A DNA stretch of 64,000 nt from Pyxicephalus adspersus (taxonomy: Eukaryota > Chordata > Amphibia > Anura > Pyxicephalidae). Under the pieces are notes generated by a model. That model searched no databases, had not been told where the DNA came from, and saw nothing but the letters and a program-made list of their open reading frames with translations. Location of the stretch: contig NC_092858.1 in the NCBI RefSeq assembly GCF_032062135.1, forward strand, positions 126,916,561 through 126,980,560, given 5' to 3'. This document shows positions 1-12,115 of this stretch, in pieces. Each line of letters opens with the position of its first letter. Position 1 is the stretch's first letter. The position numbers and the translations under genes are program-made.

Positions 1-2492
1 AGGTGCATTAAAGTGTTAAGATTTTCATTTCTAGTGGAAGATGTGCTAAGGAGCACATCTGCTTGCTGAGGTATGAAATATACATGCAATAATGAAATTC
101 ACCAAAAGACTCAGAATATACATGTATTTATAGTTACCATTGGAATTTCCATTTGCAAGCATCAGCATATGATATTGTGTAGGCACATTTGCTGTGGTCT
201 GTACATTCACACACCTATACACATCTGCACACTGTAGAAAAGTTGAAGACTATAGTAATATACTTTAGTAATATCAGTGCACACATCATGTGATTTGTTC
301 CTGAATTTAACGTGCGTATAACTTTGCTGTAAACTGTCACATACCCTAAAAAAACATTCATGAAAATTATATTTTAATATTAGGTACATAAGCACTTAGT
401 TGGTTTACATTCGAACTCTGGAGTCTATACCCTGGTAAATCTGTTAGTAAATCCGCAGGATGTATGCTATAACAAGTCTGCATTGTGGGTGCACAAATAT
501 GTGTGTAAATATGTAAAGGTATAATGAAGGGGTATTTAAAGGTGTAATCCTACTGGCTTGAAGCAAAACTAAACCCACAATACTCACCTATCTGCGCTGC
601 ATCGCAGGGTGATGTAACCCATGGGCAGGGGTGCAGGACTACATTTGTCCACCTGCAAGGGAAGCCAGGATTGCTGGGTACCCCTGGCTACAAACTTTCA
701 CCAATTTTTCAGCGTGACTTTATTTCCAATTTATTGCTGTGCAACACCATTCTATGAGCCATTTAATTTCAAGTGGTTGCTTCTAAAAGAGGGTGTAGGA
801 GAAGGATCCAATTCCTCTAAGAACACCAGCTAGGTGCTTCTGGTGATAATGCCCAACCTTCCTTCTCTTGTCAGTGAACATCTTTGGGGTCTCTACTAGG
901 TTATTGGGCAGCAGCTTACCTGGCCTAGAAAAGAAAACTGCATGTAAAACCCAATTCTCCTTTTTGAGGGACGATGGGGCATGTAATTTACAGTATAGGT
1001 TGGTATTGAGGATGTGGGGTTACTAGTCTGTCAATGTGTCTGGTCAATCATAATGTTATCCTTTGGGCAGGGGAGTTTCTTTTTTTTTAAATGGATCAAA
1101 ACTCTGTATACAGGATCACAGGTAAAAATGTTGTCAGCTACCAGTGGCATGAATCATATAATTGTAGATACATCAGCAGTTTGCCTTCCTCCATTAATTC
1201 AAACATTGTTAGTCTGAGATTGCATGTCCAACCTCAGGAATCCTGAACCCGATTTACTCTCTGCTGTGGCGTTTTTATAGGTACCGCAGGTCAATGTGCA
1301 GACAGAAGGGGACATGTCTGGTATATATGGTTCATCTTGCAGTTCCTATGTTTGCACATGGTCAAAGCACACCTTTGTATTCACTTGAAAAAACAAAATC
1401 AAGCTGATTTAATCTTTGTGTGACATTGTTACAATAAAACATCAAATACTTCTTTATCTTTGTGCATTTCGGAACTTTTCTGGGTTTTTTCATGAGTCTG
1501 CTGTGGCACAGTTTGGTGCAGGATGAGCAATTAGGAGAGAACGCTGGATCTGAGTAAATCTGTCTGATACTGAGAAAACAGCGTCTCTGTAATCATCAAA
1601 GAGATCTTTCTGCATAACATGACACGTTGTTATTTGAATGGCCGTACTGACCATAATTATTATTGCTAGTTTTTTTTTCTAAATTGAAACATCTGATATT
1701 CATGCTGATCCAAGAATAATTTGAACCCAAAGCACCATCTACCATAAGCTGCTGCTTTAATTATTAGTCACTGACCTTTATTTTGCCTTTAAGTGTTTTT
1801 AAAAGCAATTTAACGATGTATTGTGCATCTCTTTTTTTCATGGAGACGTGTTGCCATAGTAATGCTTCTCGAACCTAGTAACAATGAAAAACCGCCTGAC
1901 TTCTTTTTCCAGCATAACAAGTGCCACTCTATCTCCAATCATTTTGTCAGCAATGAAAATGTAAGTAATTTTTTACATCTGTGGAAAAAGTCTTTGTCAA
2001 TGTTATGAAATCAGTTTATGTATTTTATTTATCTGCGCATCAAGTGACAACGAATACATCTTGCCATTTAGGCTTGCTGATAGACTTGTTTGCTGTGGCA
2101 CAATTTAAGGTAAAATCATTTGTCATAAAGTCTTGAGTAAATCATTTCAGTTATGCTCCACCGTCTCTCTCTATATGAGTACAAAAATATTTTTTTCTGC
2201 TTTATGACTCACATTTTTTCCGACAAAAAGTTGTATATTAGACTTGTACGTGAACATGTTTCTTCTGATACTTAACTTCTACTGATGACTTATTAGTATG
2301 AAAACATTACATCCTGATTCTCTCTGGAAACCCCAAACTTACCCTTGTTAGTTACTTTTTTTAATGTAATTTTTTTATGTTTTATACATGTCTTCTTTTA
2401 TATAACATGGAACTGCTGCAATATACTGCACACAATAGAAGGACACATGTCTTTGTTATATATGTCAATTAGCATCAACATATTATGCAACC
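1..2492. other. AT-rich stretch without a recognisable gene
   Basis: No open frame longer than about 70 codons and no transposon terminus that I recognise. The sequence looks unique apart from short homopolymer runs. The part from about 1620 to 1800 has a conserved-element look and is listed separately. Confidence 0.6.
1620..1800. promoter_or_regulatory. possible conserved non-coding element
   Basis: Complex, non-repetitive AT-rich sequence with homeodomain-type cores (ATAATTATTATT near 1653, TTTAATTATTAGTCA near 1755) and no reading frame. This texture is typical of vertebrate developmental enhancers, but the call rests on appearance alone. An alignment with other frogs or amniotes would decide it. 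Confidence 0.2.
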
Positions 2493-2528
2493 CTCTACAA
2501 TAAATAGGGGTTGCAAATGAGAAACAAA
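2493..2528 (-). repeat. short fragment of an L2-type LINE 3' tail
   Basis: The words AATAGGGGTTGCAAATGA and the following AAACA match the 3' untranslated tail of the LINE at 11092-11697 (there at about 11155-11186), in the same orientation. Only about 36 bases remain, so this is either a highly decayed insertion or a small fragment. No flanking duplication is visible. Confidence 0.45.
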
Positions 2529-5500
2529 ATATATTTTTAATCAGGAAAAAATGAAATATTACCGATTATCTCATATTTAACATCTGCATCAAGCGGATCA
2601 AGCCCTGGGTCACTCCTAATGACTTCCCTTGAACAAACACACATTTTCTGCTGAAGGCAACAATTAAATATTTGTAGACTAATTCAGCACTAAATAAGTT
2701 TATATTTTTAAAATGGAGATATTATACAATTAATTTCAAAACATAGTTAAAAATGTGTAGGTGGGAAATTAATTTATTAAAAAATTAAAAAAAAAAATTA
2801 TGATTTTGCTTTCTTTTGAAGTATTTTTTTTGTTTGGTGCATGTACACCTAAAATTTGAGATTGTGGCACCTAATTTAAAACTTGACAGTAAGCATTCCT
2901 CATTTTAATCATCAAATAATAAAGAGTCATTCTACCCAAAATAGTTCCAGTTTTTGATAGATGATGGTAAATAAAGCCCCCCTCAGGGTTTTATCTTACT
3001 CTTGAGTTTCTGGGTTCACACACCATACAAGGGGCCCCACATTTTTACATTTATTTTTTAATATTGAAAATTAAACAAAATAATTTGAAACAACACATAC
3101 AAATTTAGTTTGGACAGACACAAATCTGAGTGATGTCACTGGGGAAAATGTAAGATTTATTAGCATCCAGGGGTGAGCTCAGCCTGCAGCTAGATCTATA
3201 TACAAAATCACTTGAGTGGACTGTCTCTTTAAAATAAATTCAAGGGGTATGAGTTGTATTTAATTATTTTCTCTCAGGTTTCACAGTGATCTATAAAAAA
3301 GCACAACCACCTTCTATACATTAGCGGACATTTGCTGTAAATGTGTGTTGATTACATTGGTGAATATATAGCCATTTCCATGCTCATTAGTAACTTGTAC
3401 CAATGTCCTTCATGATGAGTGATTTAAAAGCCAAACACAAACTGCATTTTTTTTCTCCATCATGTTTATATTAAACAAGTATTGGCTTTAAGATCCTGTA
3501 AGGCTAGGTCATTAAAATAAAGCTATTTATCTGAAAACATGATTCTATGTGCATGACTCAGATATTGATGTTCTTGACTTAGTATTACATTTAGGGGCAA
3601 ATTTATAACATGGGGACTTTCACTGGAAATTAATTGTTGCCCTTTAAATCATATGCATATAATTATATTTGTTTATATTAGCAGCAACAATGAGATGGTA
3701 TATGAGTCAAATATTATTTTACATTATTGGGTCAAGTATTTGTAAGTATGCAGCTTTCAATAAAATGATATATGGTGCTCCTTTTATAAATTACCTTGTT
3801 CAGGTCAATCTGTTCTGTAGTGACATTGCACTGACCCTGTCCGACTTCAAGTGGCCAATTATACACATCTTTCAAGCATGCAAGTGTAAAGGAGTTGAGA
3901 ATCTTTTCACAGTTGTTCCAGTAATAATTTGAAATGATCTAATCATGTAATGAGCAAATAATTTATCTACTATTTCATTTGGGTATTTAAAGTAAAAAAG
4001 AATGGGCTTTTCCTGTGATTGAATAATTAAAGTGAATATTTACATATTTTATTGTGTGAAGATTCTCAGCTCTGTTCATTAAAACAAACAGTGTTGTCAC
4101 TGTCAGTATACCTGCTGTAAGAAATGCCCTATATGTGCATGTAGACAGGAATTGGCTGCATCAGAATGAGCAGGAGGGAGATAGAAGAAATAATTCAAAA
4201 AGTGTTCCATTACAAAAATGCTAATTGTTTATGTTACAGAGTGCTTTACAAAACATAATGTCATTCCGTTTTGCATTACATCTACATTAATGGCATTAAG
4301 AGACAATTTGATTTGGCACTGCAAATCCTTAGATTGCATCTGTCACTTTGTTATTGATTTCCTAAAGGAGTAGAAAGCTGACTTAACAGTGAACTTGTCT
4401 TCACTTGAGACCCAATCCTGCTGAATCAATAAAAAATAGGAATTCTCCTTGCATTTGATTGGATGACTGGTGTAGAAGTCTACATTCTAATCACATAGTA
4501 AATCAGTCCTATTGTGTTATGAATGTTTTCTGGCTTCTCACAGCCCCTTTTACATAACCTCATTCTTCTATTGTGTACAGTGCTTGGTAGTCTGAGTTCC
4601 AGCTATTCAGATACACTGATTATCATAGAGGTGGCTCTGGAATTTCACCTCCCCTTGAAATTCAGGAGGGCACACGGCTCTGTATTATGTAAAGGAGGAG
4701 TTCTGGTTATATAGGAAATGTTTAATTGCAAATCTCTCCAAACTAAAAAGGTTTCTTGTATAAATAAATATTTTTTAATATTTAAGTCCTATTTTGTTGC
4801 AATTGACTGCCATCAGCTTGGTATTTGTCACTTTTTTTTATTCTGAAACTGATATTTGCGATTTGAAATGATAGATGTAACAGCACTGATTGAAATCATT
4901 TATCAACATGTGACACATTCAATTTCTTTTTTTTTCATTGGAATATTAAAAAACTTATCATATAAAAGAACTATAAAAATTTAAGCTCAAATTTATAAGG
5001 AGGGCACAGTTTTGATTTGTATTAGGTCACTTTTAACAGCAGAAACATTACATTTCTGCTACCACCTTAGAATCTTTTTTTTTTAATAATATCAAGTTTG
5101 TAAAATAACAATCTAACAATGAAAAATAGACAATCGCTATAGGTAGCTTATCATTACCATGAATGGTGTTATTGCACAACAGTATCCAAATATTTGTGGG
5201 TTCCTGAAGTTAATGGAGGGGTTGAAGTCATCACATATCTAAACCTCTAGAGTTAAAGACAAATGTATTTCTTCTCTCAAAGGGTATTTTATATTATTTG
5301 CCCTGCTGTCTGAAAATAAGGTGTTACTGTGACCTGATGGAATGACAGGCAAACTTGCTAATGGTATTTCTTAATATTATAGATTTTAGCAGTGAAGGAA
5401 CATATGTTTATTTTATAGAATGGGTCCCAGCAATGAATGAATATGAACATTAGAATCTTGAGACAACCCATTTTAAGAACATATTAACTTAAATAGACAT

Positions 5501-7669
5501 AACATCTCGCTGTACGCTTGTTATAAGTACATTACTCTTGATTAGTACATTTGGCCACTTTTTATTAGTACCGCACTATAGCAGACAATCCGTATTCTCA
5601 TCTCCAATCCACATAATCCACATGCTACTTTCGAACAACAACATTCACATCCAACTCTAGATTATTCAGTTGTCACTACTCCTGCCCCTGCCCTTTATTG
5701 CGAATGTTGCTTAATTCTCACATAAAAAACAAGCAAAGCACTTTTATTGAAATAAGCACCATGCAAATTTGTGTACAAATGTACAAAGAAGCTTCATCAG
5801 CCCATCTTGTATTGCATTAAGCAATATTTTCTATATTGAGACATCTGGAAAAAATACCACAAACAATGCTTAGGGACCCTTTTCAAAGCAAAGTATCCCT
5901 GAAAGATCCTGAAATATTGGTTGGTGATATTTTTTCTTATGTCTCATTAAAAAAAGATTTTGCTGGTGAAGAGACTGTATATTTGGATTATGAGGATGTC
6001 TAACATGCTATTACAATCAGTGAAAGAATGGAAGTGTCACAGAACACGTGCAGATTTCTTTCGGCTTTTCTCAACAGCAATCTTCTGTTCATTAGCCTCT
6101 CCTTTATACTCATTGTCCATTTCACTGTATTTGTTAGAGAGGACGCATATTTTACTGCCTGACTTCTGATAGCGGTGTCCCCAGTCATTACAAATCTGTA
6201 AACCATGTTAGCAAAGTTCTGTATTCAATAACTTCTATTTATTCATTATGTTCAGGGCTAAAATAATAAGAATTACGATGTATGTGAACATTTCATAACT
6301 ACCAATTTTCAGGCAGCAGGTGGGGCTCTAGGCTCCTTTTCTCATGTTTATTAGGTCTGGTAATGAGAATGAAATGAAAATGACTGAATGTGTTAAAAGA
6401 GATTTTTGTCAACCTCCTCCCGCCCAGAGACAATTTAGTAGCTTCCGCTGTGCTTTCCTTTTCCCTTTTTTGCTTCTTTATCTTCTTAGGGAGATTCTCC
6501 TTCCCTTACTTTTCCAGCAACAGCAGAATGTAGGAGGAGATCTCTGTAAAGCAAAAGGATATTTCCACTTTTGTCACCCAAAAATGGTTCCCCATTAGAA
6601 GTTTTTCCTATTCCCTTCTGTCCTGGTGACAGTGATCATTAGGACCAATAGAGAGGGCAAATTTCTACAGCAAGGACACAGACAGCAATGAAAACCCCTG
6701 CAATATTCCATTCACCAATAACAACAAAACTTTTGGCCTTACAAAGACTTTAATCCATTACATTATTTTCGTTCATGGTTCATATAAATGAAAGCTTGTA
6801 ATTTGTATTTCTTCCATCCTCGCTTTTTGGATTGGTAGAATAGGTTAATCATTTTCTGAATCTCAGTAATGATGAATACAGGAGATGAATCACTTTTAAA
6901 AGTCAGATTACTCTTCAGAAGTACTGTTCAAACTCTCTAGACAAATATTTAGAAGTAAAAATCATGACTGGTTGGGTATTCATTGAAGGTCTAATTACAG
7001 TTCCGTGAGTTTTACAGTGAAATACTTGTTTACGTTAAATTGTTTCATTAAGCAGCTGACAGTACTCTGCACATTACCATCAGTGCAGTACATCCTATTT
7101 TTTTCTTCCTTTTTGTGCTTTAATTATCTAGAAAATATTAATGAATAACCTACAAAAACACTGCTATCCAATGTGTTAATTAGTCCTGCCGTTGTGACGG
7201 CCTTTCATTAGAAGCAACTGTCCAGCTGAACACCTGCATTTTGTATTTATTGCATATCTGAAATGAAGCTTAAATTACCAATTTATATAACTTCATAAAA
7301 ATTGTATTATTAGGCACAAGCATTTTCATGGCCTTTTTGTTACCAGGTCATTCTAGGTGTGTTAGATTATGAGTTTACAGTAGACAAATAGGAGAAAAGA
7401 TGTATTTTCAATGGCTGTTGAGGGCTACTTGCTTTTTCATATAGAATTATTGTACTTTGTACTTACTTCCTTCATAAATACTTTCAATAGAGATCAGTGC
7501 TTTTTTATAGATAAAAAAGTACAACAGGTACTTGAGAGCAAAATCATGCGCTGTATTGTAGAATTCTACAAAGACAAGATAATGTAGCTGTCAAGGTCAT
7601 TATGGTTCGTATACTGAAAAAGAAAGTGTCCGTGGTGTCCAATCTGGTTTTTGGAATTTTCATTTTTAA
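2529..7669. other. long non-coding stretch, no gene seen
   Basis: AT-rich and mostly single-copy in appearance. No exon with good splice sites on both sides was found. Open frames here (for example 3669-3932 and 6344-6598) are below chance length and have no recognisable motif. Stretches near 4270-4420 and 7060-7330 look like conserved non-coding DNA. Confidence 0.55.
7060..7330. promoter_or_regulatory. possible conserved non-coding element
   Basis: About 270 bases of high-complexity sequence with several homeodomain-like TAATTA or TTAATTA cores (near 7120 and 7172), an E-box-like CAGCTG near 7055 and CCAGCTGAACACCTG near 7220. There is no open frame and no repeat signature. It resembles enhancers flanking developmental genes, but conservation cannot be seen from one sequence. 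Confidence 0.25.
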
Positions 7670-7856
7670 TGACCCGCCCTCTTCAATACTGCCCCTCCTT
7701 TTATTGTGTGTTACTTCCCCCACCTCCTAGATTGTAAGCTCTTCTGGGCAGGGTCCTCTCCTCCTCCTGTGTCACTGTCTGTATTAGTCTGTCATTTGCA
7801 ACGCCTATTTAATGTACGGCGCTGCGTAACATGTTGGCGTTATTTAAATCCTGTTT

Positions 7857-7891
<35 letters not shown>
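7670..7891 (+). mobile_element. 5'-truncated L2-clade LINE, 3' tail only
   Basis: This is the plus-strand counterpart of the 3' part of the LINE at 11092-11697. Both share the segment reading CACCTCCTAGATTGTAAGCT, the following GGGCAGGGTCCTCTCC, the TGTCACTGTCTGTAT word and the CATTTGCAAC segment. It ends in a (TAA)n array at about 7856-7891, which is the usual short-microsatellite tail of L2/CR1-like elements. No reverse-transcriptase coding sequence is left, so it is a dead 5'-truncated insertion. Confidence 0.7.
7856..7891 (+). repeat. (TAA)n microsatellite tail
   Basis: About twelve near-perfect TAA units directly at the 3' end of the truncated LINE. The array most likely grew from the element's own tail. 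Confidence 0.9.
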
Positions 7892-8061
7892 GCAGAGGCT
7901 TGGTGACAACAGCTACATTAGTGAGCCCATCTTTATATATAGAGCATGAATGCCTCTAAAATCTATAGGCAGCTCTGGCTTAATTAGCATATATGATTAT
8001 AAATATGCTGTATTTGGCAGAATAAATGTCTTTGCTGATTACTAACAATCCTTTCCATGTC

Positions 8062-8508
8062 TTAAAGAGGAACTATACTCAAAAACAAAAAAAAACAAAA
8101 ACACACCTTTAATCCCGCAGGGAAGTCTGATCACTCCGGGGGCGTTCGGCAACGGCTCCCGCGGTGTCTTGGCATCTGTCCTGGAGCTGGCACTCCGGGC
8201 ACTGCCATCTTCGTCTTCTCTTTCATGTTCTTCATCCTACGTCACCCGACCCAGGCGCGAGATCGGGTGACGTAGGATGAAAAAAAAAAATTGCCAATCT
8301 CACTGCGCATGCTCACTTTGCCGTCCCATTCATTCTTGACTGCCTAGATAGCCGAGAATTAGGGGGCGGTGCTGCACCCTTTTTTCTATTTTAAAAAAAG
8401 GGTGTTGCCCCTTAAAAAAAAAACAAAAAACACAGAATTTTTACCTTACATAAAAAGGTTCTCTACCCTTTTATGTAAAGTGAAAATTCTGATATAGGTA
8501 CGCTTTAA
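8062..8508. mobile_element. non-autonomous TTAA-flanked DNA transposon (MITE), copy 1
   Basis: The element lies between two TTAA sites (8062-8065 and 8505-8508) and starts TTAAAGAGGAACTATACTC. Its far end reads GTACGCTTTAA. It shares both ends and the core with the copy at 20102-20486, which is inserted the other way round. The core holds a perfect 18-base inverted repeat (8233-8250 with 8263-8280) containing TACGTCACCCGA, with a 12-base loop. TTAA target sites are known for piggyBac and Kolobok superfamilies; which of the two applies cannot be decided here. No transposase is encoded. Confidence 0.75.
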
Positions 8509-10366
8509 GTCAACTCTGGGAAAGTTCTAGGTCTGGTACTAACACGCAGTTTTCCATTTGCAATCCAATTTCCAGTCCAAGAAAACAATCAAATTTAAAG
8601 TATATCTGCAGAAAATTCAGAAGCTGACCAATCATAAGAGGAATATTTTTCTCTATCCCAAACTTCAATCTTTTCTGTATACAAAAGGGTTTAAAGCCCT
8701 GTCATGTTTTGTTTGTTGTTTGTGTTTTTTTTTCTACTTATATCATGTTGCGTAGATTCACCATTTGTTCAAGTAACCATTGTCATTGGGACAGCAGCTA
8801 ATGAGGAATCTAAAATGTTACACTTGTGAGGTGGGATTATATTTTCTGGGGACATCTGTTGTGACAATATTCCCCTTACCTTGGAGGGATTTGTTCTGCC
8901 TATCTGTTCTCTCATCAAAATATGGAAAAAATTGAAATCGAACAGCAAAGAAGTGGAACTAAGCTCATAGGAATGTTGGGCCTGCCTGTTGAGCTTTTGC
9001 CTTGGAGTGCATATTTGCATATTAGGGCATGCTTGCCTTGCCTCCAGAAAAAGCACGGGTGTTACTTCTTTGCAGCACAAATTTGTGCAGGGTATCCTCG
9101 CTGAGCTTTGTAAGTATTGATCAGCATACAAAAGGTGTAAAAAAAATATATAAAAAAAAGAACCCTGACAAAGAGAAACATTTTGACATATAGTGTCTCT
9201 TCTGTTATAAAAAGCCTACCTGTTAGTAAACGGAAGTAAACTCCACTACTCTGGCAGAGTGTTTATCTTCACCTGATCCTTTTCCGGTTTCGGGATGTTT
9301 AGCCATCTTGATTAGATAGACCAGGATGACATAACTCCTGTACATGTGCACAGGAGTTAATTTATTCTAGCACCAAAGTATGCCAATAATACATTCTACT
9401 AAAGACTGCAAACAGGCAGGTAAATGTAATATTACAGAAGAGACATATCATGTCCGCAGTGCAGGGGGCAGGGTTGTATTGATAGAAGGTGGTTTGTGGC
9501 TTGACATGTCTTCCTATTTTGCATTCCACACTACATTGACATCCCTGTTGTGTTAAGAGCAATGCTCCTTATAGGAGCCACTATCAATAAACCTGGGCAG
9601 TGGGGGGTTTGAAAGCAAAGCTGGCTACAGAAGTATTGGCATGCTGTGCATTGGCACAGCATCCCGTGGCTTCTGGCAGCGAGCACAGACATGCAAACTA
9701 GCCACGGCAGCACGATTAGCTTGCTCAGAATGAAAGCGGAAGAGAGGGTAACTGTCAGGCTCCTCAGGTATTTTTTAGGAAATGTAGTAGAACTGGAAGA
9801 AAAAGCAGTCATCAGATACTTGCTAATACGACTATATACCCTAAATAAATGAAAAAAAAAAACTGTTCCTGTGGCTATTCTGTTTGTTATAAATTATTTC
9901 TAAAAAAACTGGAGTTTTCCTTTAAAGGAAGTTTTTTTTTCGATTTCTTTTTACGCAGAACACCACAGAAGCCACAGGGGCACTGGATGAGTCACAAGCA
10001 TGCTGAAATAAAAGTGTGTTCATGATATCTATTATCAGATATTTGTATTTAATGTGAGAACTTTCCTAAACAGAAATTCCAGCACACATGGCAGGTTTTC
10101 CCACTGACACATTATTCGATTTGCACTGATATAGGGACAGTCCCAAATCCCCAGAGGGGAATTCAAGTGTGCAGGTTAGTGGAGGCAGTGGTTGTGTTAT
10201 GAATCTGCACCAGTACCACCTAAAAGGTTGGGTGTTTTGTGGCATTTCCGCCGTAGATGGTAGGTAATTAATGAATTTATCCGTGATAAAACATGAATAC
10301 AACACTGCAGGAAACATATCTTTAGGATTTCAGTCTTTAATAACATGCTTTTTTCTGTTTATACAG
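8509..10366. other. non-coding stretch, no gene seen
   Basis: Overlapping opposite-strand frames of 60 to 120 codons occur at 8769-9131 and 9531-9852, but none has a domain motif or splice context. The segment 10066-10317 is repeat-like in texture (frequent CpG remnants, CCCCAGAGGGGA palindrome), without an identifiable family. Confidence 0.45.
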
Positions 10367-10433
10367 AAGAGCAATGCCGGCTGCAGATGAACTCTGTTTG
10401 GAGGCTACAGGACATCAAGAAGATGAACAAAAG
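10367..10433 (+). other. candidate small internal exon (unidentified)
   Basis: A good acceptor (pyrimidine-rich tract, then TTTATACAG at 10358-10366) precedes 67 bases that are open in two frames. In the frame beginning with two bases of a split codon, the peptide starts EQCRLQMNSVWRLQDIKKMN, charged and helix-like with hydrophobic residues spaced as in a coiled coil. The donor that would end it, AAAAG/GTTGGA, is weak because position +3 is T. I do not recognise the protein. It could equally be a chance acceptor in intronic DNA; only transcript or orthologue evidence can settle it. Confidence 0.22.
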
Positions 10434-11091
10434 GTTGGAAAAATTGTTTTTTTGAAGAATGTCTGTATTCATAGGGTTACAATATGTTTTTGTCTGAGAT
10501 GAGTAGCCTATTGGATCGTGGCTGCTATTCAGCTACAGTCCCTGGGAAGCTGCTGCTGCTGCAAAATGTGTCTGTAGTGCCATGAATACCTTTTCTTTGT
10601 AACATTTTCAAAGTTACTTTGCATTAGTACTGGATAAAATTGGTGCTGATTTCAACTATTTAATTCTCAATAAAAATACCTTTATAATTGAATTGTCATC
10701 TTTGCAAAACTTCTATATCCAGGCTGTTATCTTTATCCTCTGCTCAGCGTATCTAAAAAAAATACTTTGCAGCTTATCAGCATTTAAATTTGGGCTGCTG
10801 AATTGATTTTGTTTTCTAAATCTATTTACTTTTTTTTTTACATGGTAGTCATAGGGTGTTTGCTTACTGAACTGTTATCTGTGAAGAGGTAGTATTGTCA
10901 CCCTGGGACAGGAAATGCTTTAGGACTACAGAACTCCTCCCTCCTTTCTGTTCTCTATAACAGAGACAGGTTGTGTTATGCAATGCTAACATTTTTGTGC
11001 TGATAATACAGCTTGAAATAACATTATAGGACACATGACTAGTTTTTTGTCATAATTAGTAAAAATCTTTGCACTTATTTAACAGATATAA
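10434..11091. other. non-coding stretch, no gene seen
   Basis: AT-rich, with homopolymer T runs and one stretch near 10900-10980 with the texture of an old interspersed repeat. Nothing could be assigned. Confidence 0.5.
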
Positions 11092-11697
11092 CAATATTAT
11101 TATTAATTATTATAAAACAGGATTTATATAGTGCCAATTTATTACATAGTGCTGTACATTAAATAGGGGTTGCAAATGACAAACAGATACAGACAGTGAC
11201 ACAGGAGGAGAGGACCCTGCCCTGAAGAGCTTACAATCTAGGAGGTGGGGAAATTTACACACAATAGGAAGGGGGATATGGAATGGTGGGAAGTAGTGAG
11301 GGTTTTAAAAGACATAGGAAAACAGGTAGGGTTTTTAGTGCTCTTTTAAGGGAGCAGAAAGTAAGAGCAAGCTGAATAGGATGAGGAAGACCATTCCAGA
11401 GAGTCAGGCCAGCTCTAGAAAAGTCTTAGAGCGGTGTGTGTGATGAGGTTATGAGTGAGGAAGTCATTAGTAGGTCATTGGAGGAGCAAAGAGAGCAGCT
11501 GGGGGAGTATTTTTCTATGAGATCAGAAAGGTAAGTGGGCCAAGAACTGTGGGGGGATTTGAAGCCAAAGCACAGGAGCTTGAAGCAATTCCAAGGTGAA
11601 ATGGAAGCCAATAAAGAGAACTACAAATAGATGCAGCAGAAGAGGCGTGGTGGTAGGGATGGATAAGTCTGGCTGCAGCATTCATAATAGATTCACA
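11092..11697 (-). pseudogene. L2/CR1-clade LINE, 3' end with broken reverse-transcriptase C-terminus
   Basis: Read on the minus strand, this is the 3' end of a non-LTR retrotransposon. Near 11680 the frame gives MNAAARLI, followed by CSSLYWLPFHLGI; a second frame continues with FKLLCFGFK and PTYLSDLI (about 11580-11510), and further on LWNGLP appears near 11400-11380. These correspond to the NAARL, LHWLPV, FKLL.FK, PYLSDL and LWN.LP blocks at the end of L2-like reverse transcriptases. The blocks lie in more than one frame, so the gene is frameshifted and dead. The 3' untranslated tail contains the TAGATTGTAAGCTC motif and ends in an (ATT)n-like tract at 11092-11116. The 5' part is missing. 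Confidence 0.75.
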
Positions 11698-11780
11698 ATA
11701 TGCTTTCAATAGTTTATTTGACAGACCAAAAGACAGCAAATAACAACACTTCCTTGTTGGGGTTTATATTTGTGTTCACT

Positions 11781-12115
11781 GTATTATTAATATCACACAG
11801 TATTTATATAGCACCATCATATTATGCAGCACTGTACAAAGTCCTAGTCGTGTCACTAGCTGTCCCTCAGAGGAGCTCACAATCTAAGGTCATGTGTCAA
11901 TAATGTAGTTTAGGGTCAATTTTTGGGGGAAAGCCAATTAACCTCATTGCATGTTTTTTGGATGGGGGAGGAACTGGAATACCCATGAGGAAACTCACCT
12001 AGACATGGGGAGAACCTGCAAACTCCATGCAGATAGTGTCCTGGCTGAGATTCGAACCTGGGACCTAGCGCTGCAAAGGCTGGCGTGCTTACCCCTGAGA
12101 CACCATGCTGCCCTT
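11781..12115 (-). mobile_element. tRNA-derived SINE with L2-like 3' tail
   Basis: On the minus strand the head contains an RNA polymerase III A-box-like TGGTGTCTCAGGGGT (12091-12105) and a B box GGTTCGAATC (12049-12058), as in a tRNA-derived promoter. A middle domain follows with TATCTGCATGGAGTTTG and the usual CTCCCC and GTTTCCTC words. The tail reads TTAGATTGTGAGCTCCTC, then GTACAGTGCTGCATAAT and TATATAAATA. It matches the tail of the adjacent L2 LINE, which fits a SINE mobilised by L2 machinery. An AT-rich TTAATAAT end lies at 11781-11796. Diverged, probably old. Confidence 0.8.

Noticed and set aside
12049..12105. Possible tRNA gene from the A and B boxes
   Set aside because: The boxes belong to a 335-base SINE with an L2-like tail; the region does not fold into a complete tRNA cloverleaf with a plausible anticodon arm that I can see.
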